A program made the position numbers and the translations under genes. A DNA stretch of 64,000 bases from Leeuwenhoekiella parthenopeia (GTDB taxonomy: Bacteria; Bacteroidota; Bacteroidia; Flavobacteriales; Flavobacteriaceae): positions 1-64,000 of the forward strand of contig NZ_JAJGMW010000001.1 in NCBI RefSeq assembly GCF_020782115.1. Reading direction: 5' to 3'. Positions 1-8,166 of this stretch are shown piece by piece (position 1 is the stretch's first letter; every line of letters starts with the position of its first letter). The notes under the pieces are model-generated. The model was not told the origin of the DNA, searched no databases, and worked only from the letters and a program-made list of their open reading frames with translations.

Positions 1-125
1 CAACCTGCTCACAGTATGAGAGCCTCTTATTAAAGTATTGCTCATAGTGCCAAATTATAGATTTTTTCGCAATACTAAAGTTCTGCAATAAATTGCAGGG
101 TTTTAAACCCTTACCTGAGACCAAT

Positions 126-157
126 AAAAAAAGCTCCCGCGATAGCGGAAGCTTTTT
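126..157 (-). terminator. Intrinsic terminator of the rpsF-rpsR-rplI operon
   Basis: On the minus strand a hairpin with arms AGCTTCCGC and GCGGGAGCT (one G-T wobble, loop TATC) is followed by a run of T. It lies about 20 bases past the rplI stop codon, where an operon terminator is expected. Confidence 0.8.
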
Positions 158-174
158 AATATAATTCAAAAGTC

Positions 175-624
175 TTAAGCTTCTGCTACAACGTCAAAAG
201 TAAGATTTGTGATTACATCACGGTGAAAACGAAGACTGGCCTCGTATTGACCTAAACGCTTGATGTTACCACCAGCGATAGTGATGTATTTTCTATCGAT
301 TTGTACTCCTTCTTTAGCCAAAGCCTCAGCAAGGTCTGCATCTGTAACAGAACCGAAAAGTTTATCAGCCTCACCTGCTTTAGCAGTAAGTTTAATTTCA
401 AGACCGTTTGCTTTTTCAGCCTGTGCTTTTGCAGCATCGACAGCTTTCTTCTCCTTATAAGCGCGTTGCTTTAGGTTTTCTTCCAATACCTTTTTTGCAG
501 AAGGAGTTGCCAAAATAGCAAAACCCTGAGGTATTAGATAGTTTCTACCGTAACCGTTCTTAACAGTTACTAAATCATCAACAAATCCTAGATTGTCGAC
601 GTCTTTTTTAAGAATAACTTCCAT
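175..624 (-). CDS. rplI: 50S ribosomal protein L9
   Basis: A 149-residue protein of normal L9 length. The N-terminal rRNA-binding domain (about 1-50) has the family pattern MEVILKKDVDNLG followed by VKNGYGRNYLIPQGFA. A lysine- and alanine-rich connecting helix (about 50-75) leads to the C-terminal domain. L9 is part of the large ribosomal subunit, near the base of the L1 stalk, and helps keep reading frame. It is the last gene of the rpsF-rpsR-rplI operon, 14 bases after rpsR. The ATG at 624 is well placed. No anomaly is visible. Confidence 0.97.
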   Translation of the reverse strand: MEVILKKDVDNLGFVDDLVTVKNGYGRNYLIPQGFAILATPSAKKVLEENLKQRAYKEKKAVDAAKAQAEKANGLEIKLTAKAGEADKLFGSVTDADLAEALAKEGVQIDRKYITIAGGNIKRLGQYEASLRFHRDVITNLTFDVVAEA

Positions 625-638
625 CTCTTATCTAGTTT

Positions 639-938
639 TTATTTGTACAAGTCAGTTACGTAAGGCATAAGAGCCAGGTGACGTGCGCGTTTAACAGCAA
701 CACTCACTTTACGCTGATACTTCAAAGAAGTACCGGTAAGACGACGAGGTAACAATTTACCCTGCTCATTTACAAATGACGCCAACCAGTCTGCATCTTT
801 ATAATCAACATACTTAATACCTGAACGCTTAAAACGACAGTATTTTTTAGTTTTAGAGGTTTCAATATTTAACGGAGTTAAATATCTGATTTCCCCATCT
901 TTTTTAGCTTTTGCTTGTTGCTCAATAGATGATGCCAT
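639..938 (-). CDS. rpsR: 30S ribosomal protein S18
   Basis: A 99-residue S18, slightly longer than the roughly 75 residues of E. coli because of an N-terminal extension rich in K, Q and A, which is common in Bacteroidota. The core has [18 protein letters not shown] and then the conserved [28 protein letters not shown] region (written here in outline). S18 binds S6 on the platform of the small subunit, which agrees with its position directly after rpsF. The two genes are separated by two bases, so translational coupling is likely. Confidence 0.97.
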   Translation of the reverse strand: MASSIEQQAKAKKDGEIRYLTPLNIETSKTKKYCRFKRSGIKYVDYKDADWLASFVNEQGKLLPRRLTGTSLKYQRKVSVAVKRARHLALMPYVTDLYK

Positions 939-940
939 AA

Positions 941-1279
941 CTATGCTTTTTCTTTGTTTCTTTTTCTACGTTTTTCGGCCCACTCTACGGCATATTTGTC
1001 AAGCTTAACAGTTAAGAAACGCATAATGCGCTCGTCACGTCTAAGCTCAAGCTCAAATGTTGCAACTGCCTCACCGGGCACCTGGAATTCGAAAAGATGG
1101 TAAAAACCACTTTTCTTGTTTTGGATTGTGTAGGCTAATTTTTTAAGCCCCCAATCTTCTTTAGAAATCATCTTGGCACCGTTAGAAACAAGTAAATCTT
1201 CAAACTTCTTTACTGTTTCCTTTACCTGATCATCAGATAAAACGGGATTCAAAATGAAAACAGCTTCGTAATGATTCAT
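941..1279 (-). CDS. rpsF: 30S ribosomal protein S6
   Basis: A 112-residue S6, starting [19 protein letters not shown], with the typical ferredoxin-like fold length and a basic C-terminal tail (KRRKRNKEK). It binds 16S rRNA together with S18. It is the first gene of the operon. The ATG at 1279 follows a good Bacteroidota promoter at 1305-1334, which gives a short leader. Confidence 0.97.
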   Translation of the reverse strand: MNHYEAVFILNPVLSDDQVKETVKKFEDLLVSNGAKMISKEDWGLKKLAYTIQNKKSGFYHLFEFQVPGEAVATFELELRRDERIMRFLTVKLDKYAVEWAEKRRKRNKEKA

Positions 1280-1304
1280 ATTTATAGTTTATTTAAAAGG
1301 AGTG

Positions 1305-1334
1305 CAAAAGTAGTCTAATTTATAGAAAATACAA
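1305..1334 (-). promoter_or_regulatory. Promoter of the rpsF operon (Bacteroidota type)
   Basis: On the minus strand a -7 box TACTTTTG (1312-1305, fits TAnnTTTG) lies 19 bases after a TTG (1334-1332). Spacing and sequence match the primary sigma factor consensus of Bacteroidota. The expected start of transcription is about 20 bases before the rpsF ATG. Confidence 0.65.
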
Positions 1335-1424
1335 AAGTTAGTTCATATAATTCGACCACTAACCTCCTCTTTTGACGTACGAATTATCATAAATGCAAAA
1401 TAATCGATGAACTACACAAAAAAG

Positions 1425-1455
1425 TTGGTTTGTATGGTATTTCTAATTAGATTTG
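1425..1455 (+). promoter_or_regulatory. Promoter of the LytTR response regulator gene
   Basis: TTG at 1425-1427, a 20-base spacer, then TAGATTTG at 1448-1455, a full match to TAnnTTTG. It gives a leader of roughly 25 bases before the TTG start at 1486. Together with the rpsF promoter it fills the 206-base divergent gap. Confidence 0.65.
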
Positions 1456-1485
1456 TCTGTATTAACATTTTTTTAAATAACAACA

Positions 1486-2187
1486 TTGGAAGAACTTATA
1501 CTTGACTGCGCTGTAGTTGATGATTCCAGCCTGCAACGGCTTGCCATCGTCAAGATGATTAAAGATCATCCTAACCTGAGACTGGCGGCTCAATACAACA
1601 ATGCTATTGAGACCAAAAATGGTCTTTTGGAAACCAAGGTAGATCTGATCTTTCTCGATATTGAGATGCCTATACTTACAGGCTTTGATCTTCTGGATGA
1701 TTTAGTACATAAACCACAAATTATATTTGTTACCGGAAAGACTAAATATGCCTATAAAGCATTTAATTACAATGCGATAGACTATTTAAGGAAGCCGCTT
1801 ACCAAAGATCGTTTTTTAAACGCTGTGCACAAAGCCATAAATCTGCACCGTCTTAAAACCGAAGGAAATGTGGAGGATGATGATTATATCTTCGTAAAGA
1901 GTAATCTTAAGAAAAAGAAAGTGTTCCTCAATGACCTGAAGTTTATTGAAGCTTTGGGCGATTATGTGAAACTGGTTACTTATAATGAACCCATCATCGT
2001 TCTTTCTACCATGAAAGCTTTTGAATCTCAGTTACCCGCTGAGCGATTTATGCGTATACACAAATCGTATATCATTAATCTGGATAAGGTTGAAAAATAC
2101 AACAGCCGAAACATAGAGATTGAAGGAGATAAAATTCCTTTAAGCAGACATAAGAAAACCAAACTCATGGAAGCTCTTTCTAACTAA
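1486..2187 (+). CDS. Orphan LytTR-family response regulator
   Basis: A 233-residue regulator. The receiver domain (about 6-120) has the acidic pair D12-D13, phosphoacceptor D58 in LIFLDIEMP and the conserved K103-P104. The LytTR DNA-binding domain (about 135-230) has the features IFVKSN, FIEALGDYVKL and FMRIHKSYIINLDKV. It should act as a phosphorylation-controlled transcription factor, but no histidine kinase gene is next to it, so its partner must be encoded elsewhere. The start is TTG at 1486: an in-frame stop at 1474-1476 leaves no other standard start upstream, and starting at the next methionine would delete the acidic pocket. Confidence 0.9.
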   Translation: MEELILDCAVVDDSSLQRLAIVKMIKDHPNLRLAAQYNNAIETKNGLLETKVDLIFLDIEMPILTGFDLLDDLVHKPQIIFVTGKTKYAYKAFNYNAIDYLRKPLTKDRFLNAVHKAINLHRLKTEGNVEDDDYIFVKSNLKKKKVFLNDLKFIEALGDYVKLVTYNEPIIVLSTMKAFESQLPAERFMRIHKSYIINLDKVEKYNSRNIEIEGDKIPLSRHKKTKLMEALSN

Positions 2188-2210
2188 AAGATTCTCCCGT
2201 AAAAACTTAA

Positions 2211-2236
2211 AATCCCGTTTATTGCGGGATTTTTTT
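2211..2236. terminator. Bidirectional terminator between the LytTR gene and priA
   Basis: Perfect arms AATCCCG and CGGGATT around a 7-base loop, with a T run on the plus strand and, read from the other side, a shorter T run. It lies between two convergent genes and probably serves both. Confidence 0.75.
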
Positions 2237-2240
2237 ATGC

Positions 2241-4694
2241 CTAGTAGTTATCTACGTTTAGTACGATTTTTACACTGCGGAATTGAGCTATGCTCGAAAA
2301 CGTAGTTCGCACTTTCAGGATTGCTTTTTTGGTTTTTTCCAGGCTTTGCTTTCGGGGTATTTTTACCAGAATGTTGCGATGGTATTCGTTGCGTATACGT
2401 GAAATAGGTGGTGGTTCGGGGCCAAGAATCTGTTCCTGAAATACATTCTTAAGAGCCTGACCCATCCAGACTGAAGCCTCTTCTATTTTTTGAAAATCAC
2501 GATGTTTAAGGGTAATTTTTATCAAACGACAAAACGGCGGATACTTATAAATGTGCCGCTCTTCGAGCTGCTCGTGGTACATAGCCTCATAATCATTAAC
2601 AGAAACCTGCTGCAAAATCTGATGATGTGGATTGTAACTCTGTATCAACACTTTGCCGCGCTTTTGGGTACGCCCTGCCCGTCCCGACACCTGCTGAATC
2701 AATTGAAAACTGCGCTCGTGCGCTCTAAAGTCCGGGATGTTAAGCATATTATCTGCATTTAAAATTCCCACCAGGGTAACATTCCTAAAATCGAGGCCCT
2801 TGGTAAGCATTTGTGTTCCTACAAGGATGTCTATTTCTCCCTGTTCAAATGCGGTTATTATCTTTTCAAAGCCAAATTTTCCCCGGGTGGTATCAGAATC
2901 CATCCTGCCAATATTATGATCCGGAAACAATTGACGCAATTCGCCTTCTACCTGCTCTGTCCCAAAACCCTTAGTATCCAGTTCAATGCTTCCGCAGGCC
3001 ATACACTTCTCGAGCATGGCGATGTGATACCCACAATAATGACAGCGCAACTGCCCGCGGTGCTTGTGATAGGTAAGGCTCACATCACAATTGGGACACT
3101 GGGGCGCGTGACCACAGGTCTTACATTCGAGTACCGGAGAATAGCCCCTTCTATTCTGAAATAAAATAACCTGCTCTCCTTCCTGAAGAGCTTCCCGAAT
3201 AGCCAAAATCAAATCTTCACTAAAATGACCGTTCATTTTTTTCTTACGATGACGATCCTGAATATCAATGATGGTATTTTCAGGCATTAAAATATTACCG
3301 TAACGCTGCTTAAGTTCTACCAAAGCGTACTTGCCTACAGATGCATTATAATAGGTTTCAAGAGAGGGCGTAGCCGAACCCAACAACACCTTCGCGCCTT
3401 GCTGATATGCCAGCACAATAGCGGCATCCCGCGCCTGATAACGGGGTGCAGGATCGTATTGCTTGTAGCTATTCTCATGCTCCTCATCTACTACAACCAG
3501 CCCAAGATTGCTGAAAGGCAAAAACAATGCGCTACGGGCACCCAGAATAAGCTGGGCTTTATCCTGTTTATTTAAAACATTATTCCAAACCTCTACGCGC
3601 TCGTGAACGGTATATTTTGAATGATAAACCGATAATTTATTAACAAAATATTCCTGGAGCCTCGAAACCAATTGGGTTGTAAGAGCAATCTCAGGCAATA
3701 AATAAAGTACCTGTTTTCCTTCATCGAGATAAGACTTTATGAGATTAACGTAAACTTCAGTCTTGCCTGAAGCTGTTACACCGTGCAGCAGACATACTTC
3801 ATGCTGCTCAAAGGAAGCATTGATAGTTGCTAATGCAGCGCTCTGCGCATCGTTAAGATTTTTTACCTGAGTATCATCTGAACCTTTATAGGATATGCGA
3901 TCCTGTCGCAGTTCGAAGAGCTCAAAAATACCTTTATCTACAAGTGCTTTTAATTGCGCGGAAGAAGCCTGAGCCTGAGCCTGTAATTCTTTGGCCTTTA
4001 AAGGCTTTTTAGACCTTGCCTGCAACGAAAAATAAGTAAGTAGTAATTCCCGCTGCTTCGGCGCCCGATCTAGTTCATCTAGAGCCTCGTGCATTTTATC
4101 CTCGGCTTTATAGGAATCTGCTAAACGAACATACTTGACCAGTTTGGGTCTGTAAGCTTCATAAATCTCCTGATCGAGGGCTACCAGACCTTTATCAATA
4201 AGGGTATTGATGATGGGCAGAACTTTTTTTCTGTCGAGTAACTGCATCACTTCGCTGATGCGCAATACGGTACGACCCTCAAATGCCTGAAGAATTGCAA
4301 GGGCCTCCTCATCTTCCAGCTCGATGTCCTCGGGAATAGTTTGAACCAATCGCTTGATGATAGTCTCGCTTTCGAGGAGAAAAGCTCCCGGCAATGCTGC
4401 ACGCATCACCTCCCCCAGAGTAGCCATATAATAGGTAGCCATCCACTTCCAGTAATTGAGCTGCTCAGGATTAATTACCGGGGTCTCATCGAGGATTTGC
4501 TCGATTTCTTTAGCCTCATAAATGCGGGGCTCTTCCTGATGTACGCGAATAGCAAGCGAGGTATAGATTTTATTTTTACCAAAAGGAACAGCCAGGCGCA
4601 TTCCCGGCTTAATAAAACTGTATTCAGCCTCGCTTATACTATAAGTAAATGCTTTCTCTACAGGAATTGGTAAAATTACGTCTACAAAATACAC
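2241..4694 (-). CDS. priA: Primosomal replication restart helicase PriA
   Basis: An 817-residue protein of full PriA length. The N-terminal DNA-binding domain starts VDVILPIPVEKAFTY and ends near residue 105. The superfamily 2 helicase core has Walker A GVTASGKT at 305-312, DEEH at 403-406 and the QVSGRAGR motif near 668-675. Two zinc-binding clusters, C524/C527/C533/C536 and C551/C554/C564/C567, are complete. PriA recognises stalled replication forks and reloads the replicative helicase. It is transcribed alone, between a shared terminator at 2211-2236 and the DUF2147 terminator at 4703-4741. Confidence 0.96.
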   Translation of the reverse strand: MYFVDVILPIPVEKAFTYSISEAEYSFIKPGMRLAVPFGKNKIYTSLAIRVHQEEPRIYEAKEIEQILDETPVINPEQLNYWKWMATYYMATLGEVMRAALPGAFLLESETIIKRLVQTIPEDIELEDEEALAILQAFEGRTVLRISEVMQLLDRKKVLPIINTLIDKGLVALDQEIYEAYRPKLVKYVRLADSYKAEDKMHEALDELDRAPKQRELLLTYFSLQARSKKPLKAKELQAQAQASSAQLKALVDKGIFELFELRQDRISYKGSDDTQVKNLNDAQSAALATINASFEQHEVCLLHGVTASGKTEVYVNLIKSYLDEGKQVLYLLPEIALTTQLVSRLQEYFVNKLSVYHSKYTVHERVEVWNNVLNKQDKAQLILGARSALFLPFSNLGLVVVDEEHENSYKQYDPAPRYQARDAAIVLAYQQGAKVLLGSATPSLETYYNASVGKYALVELKQRYGNILMPENTIIDIQDRHRKKKMNGHFSEDLILAIREALQEGEQVILFQNRRGYSPVLECKTCGHAPQCPNCDVSLTYHKHRGQLRCHYCGYHIAMLEKCMACGSIELDTKGFGTEQVEGELRQLFPDHNIGRMDSDTTRGKFGFEKIITAFEQGEIDILVGTQMLTKGLDFRNVTLVGILNADNMLNIPDFRAHERSFQLIQQVSGRAGRTQKRGKVLIQSYNPHHQILQQVSVNDYEAMYHEQLEERHIYKYPPFCRLIKITLKHRDFQKIEEASVWMGQALKNVFQEQILGPEPPPISRIRNEYHRNILVKIPRKQSLEKTKKAILKVRTTFSSIAQFRSVKIVLNVDNY

Positions 4695-4702
4695 CGGGTA
4701 AA

Positions 4703-4741
4703 GATAAAAAAAAGGCTGTCTTCAGGATTGAAAACAGCCTT
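4703..4741 (-). terminator. Intrinsic terminator of the DUF2147 gene
   Basis: On the minus strand arms AAGGCTGT and ACAGCCTT flank a 14-base loop and are followed by a long T tract. It sits between the DUF2147 stop at 4764 and the priA start at 4694, so priA probably has its own promoter. Confidence 0.75.
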
Positions 4742-4763
4742 CTCTTTAATGTATTTTATAAGC

Positions 4764-5192
4764 TTACTGAACGCGCGTCCAGTACTGAGTTCTTCCTAAA
4801 AGAGAGAACCCAATATAGCCACGTACTTTAAGTTTGTTTGCATTTTCGAGTTCGATAAGACACTTGTATTCTTTTCCACTCTGTGGATCTAAGATCGTAC
4901 CTCCGTTATACTCATCGCCATCCTTTTCTAATCCATTCATGATGACCATACCCATAATCGGCTTGTTCTTGTTTGCGCCGTCACACTCGGTACATTTAGC
5001 ATCCTGACGATCCTTGTTGAGGATTTCTACGATCTTTCCGTATACTTTTCCGTCTTTTTTGTAGATCTCGATGATTGATTTTGCTTCTCCGGTCTCATCA
5101 TCAATTGACTTCCACTTACCGGTTACCTCCTGGGCAAAAAGCCCGGCTGTAGCAAACAAAGCAAACATTAAAAAAGCAGTTATTTTTTTCAT
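4764..5192 (-). CDS. Secreted DUF2147 domain protein
   Basis: 142 residues. A signal peptide (about 1-20, MKKITAFLMF followed by ALFATAGLFA, cut before QEV) directs export. The mature part is the DUF2147 domain: VTGKWKSIDDETGE near the start, then a K/D-rich VYGKIVEIL segment, a CTEC pair (cysteines at about 67 and 70), GMVIMNGL, GGTILDPQSGK and a C-terminal RGYIGFSLLGRTQYWTRV. DUF2147 proteins are small periplasmic or outer-membrane-associated beta barrels of lipocalin-like appearance whose function is unknown to me. It is a single-gene unit with its own terminator. Confidence 0.88.
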   Translation of the reverse strand: MKKITAFLMFALFATAGLFAQEVTGKWKSIDDETGEAKSIIEIYKKDGKVYGKIVEILNKDRQDAKCTECDGANKNKPIMGMVIMNGLEKDGDEYNGGTILDPQSGKEYKCLIELENANKLKVRGYIGFSLLGRTQYWTRVQ

Positions 5193-5253
5193 ATTTAATA
5201 ATTAAGAGTTAAAGAAAATTCTAAAGTTTTATATTCTGTATAACAATTATACA

Positions 5254-6252
5254 CTATTTTAAATTATTCTCAGTGGCTTCATTTTGCTTTGACAAAGATT
5301 TTTTTGAATCTCTTCGCCTTTTGAGTCTGTACATTGCTGCATTGAGTTCAAAACCCAGTAAAAGCAAATTGGAGTTGAGCCAAATGTAAACCATCAAAAT
5401 AAGCAGGGCACCCAGCGAACCGTAGAGTTCGTTATAGGTTGAAAAGTTATTGATGTACAAGCCAAATAAATAGGTCGTCAGTATAAATAAAAACGTGGTC
5501 ACTGTGGCTCCTATTGAGAAAAAATTCCAGTGCTTTCCTTCTTTGGTTCCGAAATAGTACAGATTGGCTACCACGCCATAGATTAAAATGAGCAATCCTA
5601 AAAAACTTCCCAACTGAGAAATTAACGTCAATGAACTCGTATCTGCTGCTTTATCCCTGTTTTTAAGTTCTTCCATAGAGAAAAGCTCCTGCAAATAAAA
5701 TTGGAAATACAATATTCCTATTACTACAATTAACAACAACAGTGCCAACATTATAGAAACCCCTAAGGCCACAACATATTGCTTAAACAAATCCCGCTTC
5801 ACTACGGTATGAAAGCTATATTCAAAACCGGTAAAAATAGCATTTACCCCATTTGCCATAAGGAAGATGGCAAACACCAGGGTGAATGATAACAGACCTG
5901 CCCTTGGGTTTGCCGCGATATCAAGCAAAATGGGTTCGAAAAAATCCTGAGTCTGAGGAGGCAGCAGTCGGTCTATAAAACTCAACAACTCTGTTTGAAA
6001 TCCGTCGATGGGTACATAAGGAATGAGGTTCAGGATAAATAAGAAAAAAGGGAAAAGCGCCATAAAAAAGCTGTAGGCAATCGCACTGGCGCGAGTTGCA
6101 AAAGTGCCTTTAAGTATACCTACCGCGTACAACTCCCAAAAATCATAGAGCGATAAACCTTCAAAGCCGGGAATGATGACCGTTTTCGCCCATTTCACAA
6201 CGGGCAATAAAAATTTTATGGTAAGCAGCTTGTCATCAAACTCGTCACTCAT
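5254..6252 (-). CDS. YihY/BrkB family inner membrane protein
   Basis: 332 residues with about six hydrophobic segments (roughly 50-75, 110-140, 165-190, 210-235, 245-270, 280-305). The family signature region RASAIAYSFFMALFPFFLF near the first segment identifies the YihY/BrkB group, once misnamed ribonuclease BN. The biochemical role of these proteins is not settled; transport or envelope roles have been suggested. The tail after the last segment is short, basic and cytoplasmic (LKRRRDSKKS). The ATG at 6252 abuts the nadC stop at 6253 with no spacer, so the two genes are almost certainly co-transcribed, though no functional link is evident. Confidence 0.9.
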   Translation of the reverse strand: MSDEFDDKLLTIKFLLPVVKWAKTVIIPGFEGLSLYDFWELYAVGILKGTFATRASAIAYSFFMALFPFFLFILNLIPYVPIDGFQTELLSFIDRLLPPQTQDFFEPILLDIAANPRAGLLSFTLVFAIFLMANGVNAIFTGFEYSFHTVVKRDLFKQYVVALGVSIMLALLLLIVVIGILYFQFYLQELFSMEELKNRDKAADTSSLTLISQLGSFLGLLILIYGVVANLYYFGTKEGKHWNFFSIGATVTTFLFILTTYLFGLYINNFSTYNELYGSLGALLILMVYIWLNSNLLLLGFELNAAMYRLKRRRDSKKSLSKQNEATENNLK

Positions 6253-7110
6253 CTAGACTGCTTTAAGACTTAAATCCATATTGTAAACCGAATGGGTGAG
6301 GGCTCCGCTTGAGATATAGTCTACCCCACATTTTGCGTACTCAACCAGGGTTTCTTCATTGATCCCGCCACTTGATTCGGTGAGGCATTGATCACCTATA
6401 AGCTCAACTGCCTTACGGGTAGCTTCATAGTTAAAGTTATCGAGCAAAATGCGGTAAACCCCTCCTGCTTTAAGGATTTCCTGTACTTCTTCAAGATCGC
6501 GGGCTTCCACAATAATTTTAAGATCCAGATTGTGGGTCTTTAGATACGTTTGCGTTTTATGAATCGCTTTGGTAATTCCACCTGCAAAATCAATATGATT
6601 ATCCTTCAGCATCACCATATCGTACAGCGCAAAACGATGATTCTCCCCTCCTCCTATCTTAACTGCCATTTTTTCTAATGCCCTGAATCCCGGAGTGGTT
6701 TTTCGGGTATCTAAGATTTTGGTTCCTGTGTCTTTCAACAAATCAGCGTAATGCCTGGTTTTAGTGGCAATGGCACTCATACGCTGCATCGCGTTTAAAA
6801 CTAAACGTTCGGCCTTTAAAATACTCTGAGAACTTCCACTTACGTGTAAAACGATATCACCTACGTTTACCAGACTACCATCTTCAATATGAATTTCTGT
6901 TTTTAAGTCTGAATCTACGTAAGCAAATACCTTTTGGGCGAAAGCAACCCCGGCAATCACCCCGGCTTCTTTAACCAACAACTTGGCTTTGCCGGTGGCG
7001 TCTTCAGGAATGCAGGCGAGCGAACTGTAATCACCGGGGCCTACATCTTCACGGATGGCGTTTTCAATTATTCTATCTATCTCTAAATCAAGTTGAGCTG
7101 CTGTAATCAT
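6253..7110 (-). CDS. nadC: Nicotinate-nucleotide pyrophosphorylase (quinolinate phosphoribosyltransferase)
   Basis: 285 residues, the usual length. It converts quinolinate and PRPP to nicotinate mononucleotide, CO2 and pyrophosphate in de novo NAD synthesis. Conserved signatures are EDVGPGDYSS near the N-terminus (21-30), DTRKTTPG at 134-141, GGGENHR at 153-159 and KDNH at 169-172, which bind quinolinate and PRPP phosphates, and the C-terminal ESSGGI phosphate loop. No nadA or nadB is in the window. The gene leads a two-gene unit with the YihY gene. No clear -7 box is visible in the 216 bases upstream, which otherwise hold nothing recognisable. Confidence 0.96.
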   Translation of the reverse strand: MITAAQLDLEIDRIIENAIREDVGPGDYSSLACIPEDATGKAKLLVKEAGVIAGVAFAQKVFAYVDSDLKTEIHIEDGSLVNVGDIVLHVSGSSQSILKAERLVLNAMQRMSAIATKTRHYADLLKDTGTKILDTRKTTPGFRALEKMAVKIGGGENHRFALYDMVMLKDNHIDFAGGITKAIHKTQTYLKTHNLDLKIIVEARDLEEVQEILKAGGVYRILLDNFNYEATRKAVELIGDQCLTESSGGINEETLVEYAKCGVDYISSGALTHSVYNMDLSLKAV

Positions 7111-7326
7111 TACCGGTATTCTATTTGTGCTAAGTTAGGGAAACGAGTCCTCAATTTACAACTCCGCTTTCTAATTTAGCCTGCTCTCGCTTTTATTAGC
7201 TACGCCAAAAGCTAAAATACCTCGAGGATTGTCTTGATAAAGGCTTTGTTTGCTTTTGATGCCGCGCAGCCTTGCCCGAGAAAGTTTACTTGGCCTCCCA
7301 AAATTGAAAAATAGTATTTTTACCCA

Positions 7327-7800
7327 ATGAACATTAAACTGCTTTGCATCGGTAAAACCGACGACCGCAATCTGGAAGAACTCATCGCTGTTTATACCAA
7401 ACGGCTGAAGTTTTACGTGAATTTTGAATTTGAAATCATTCCCGATCTTAAAAAGACCAAAAACCTTTCGGAAGAACAACAAAAAGAAAAGGAAGGCGAA
7501 CTTATTCTGAATAAACTGCAATCGCAGGACGAACTCGTTTTGCTTGATGAAAACGGAAAGGACTTTAGCAGTGTAAAGTTTGCCGATTATCTTCAGAAAA
7601 AAATGAACAGCGGGATTAAAACTCTGGTCTTTGTAATCGGCGGACCTTATGGTTTCTCTCCTCAGGTTTATGCCGCAGCCCGCGGAAAAGTATCTCTGTC
7701 AAAAATGACGTTTTCCCATCAAATGATTCGGCTTTTTATGACCGAGCAGGTGTATAGGGCGTTTACGATTTTACGGAATGAACCTTACCATCACCAGTAA
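7327..7800 (+). CDS. rlmH: 23S rRNA (pseudouridine1915-N3)-methyltransferase
   Basis: 157 residues, the standard length of this SPOUT methyltransferase. It starts MNIKLLCIGKTDD, has the SAM-binding knot region TLVFVIGGPYGFSPQVY, then LSLSKMTFSHQ-like and MIRLFMTEQVYRAF helices, and ends in YHHQ, the conserved C-terminal signature with Q in place of the more common E. RlmH methylates pseudouridine 1915 in helix 69 of 23S rRNA. The gene is a single unit divergent from nadC. Confidence 0.96.
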   Translation: MNIKLLCIGKTDDRNLEELIAVYTKRLKFYVNFEFEIIPDLKKTKNLSEEQQKEKEGELILNKLQSQDELVLLDENGKDFSSVKFADYLQKKMNSGIKTLVFVIGGPYGFSPQVYAAARGKVSLSKMTFSHQMIRLFMTEQVYRAFTILRNEPYHHQ

Positions 7801-8011
7801 TTGCTATTTCTATTACTATTGTTATTGAAGCCAAAAGCTTTGCAGGCAAAACAGTTATTGATTATTAGGTTATTTAAAACAATTTCAGCGCAATCGGAAA
7901 AGATCTGGTAAAAGTTGGGGGTCTCACTGGGAAGTATCAGTGGGCAGTCGCAGTTGGCAGTCTAAGTAGGCAATTAGCAAAAATCAGATTCCAGTGGTTT
8001 AACCTTAAAAT
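7801..8011. other. Gene-free spacer with low-complexity sequence
   Basis: No gene recognised. It starts with an AT-rich run (TATTACTATTGTTATT at 7811-7826, whose reverse complement recurs at 33342-33357). It also contains two adjacent 13-base near-copies, CAGTGGGCAGTCG at 7938-7950 and CAGTTGGCAGTCT at 7951-7963. It leads into the 8-bp array. Confidence 0.6.
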
Positions 8012-8147
8012 AACTCAATAACTCAATAACTCAATAACCCAATAACTCAATAACTCAATAACTCAATAACCCAATAACTCAATAACTCAATAACCCAATA
8101 ACTCAATAACTCAATAACCCAATAACTCAATAACTCAATAACCCAAT
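8012..8147. repeat. Tandem array of 17 copies of an 8-bp unit
   Basis: Seventeen uninterrupted 8-bp units, all AACTCAAT or AACCCAAT. With T for the first and C for the second, the order is TTTC TTTC TTC TTC TTC. So two 32-bp blocks are followed by three 24-bp blocks, a higher-order structure that suggests growth by slippage or unequal exchange of blocks. It lies downstream of both flanking convergent genes and encodes nothing obvious. Confidence 0.95.
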
Positions 8148-8166
8148 TAACTTATAACATTAAAAA

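Noticed and set aside
5254-6252. Annotation of the YihY protein as ribonuclease BN
   Set aside because: That name was moved to a different protein (RNase Z type); this is a multi-pass membrane protein with no nuclease motif.
7171-7521. Minus-strand open frame of 116 codons over the rlmH start
   Set aside because: It overlaps the well-supported rlmH gene, has a low-complexity F-rich product and no recognisable family.
8012-8147. Regular repeats that could suggest a CRISPR array
   Set aside because: The 8-bp units are directly adjacent with no unique spacers, and no cas gene is present.
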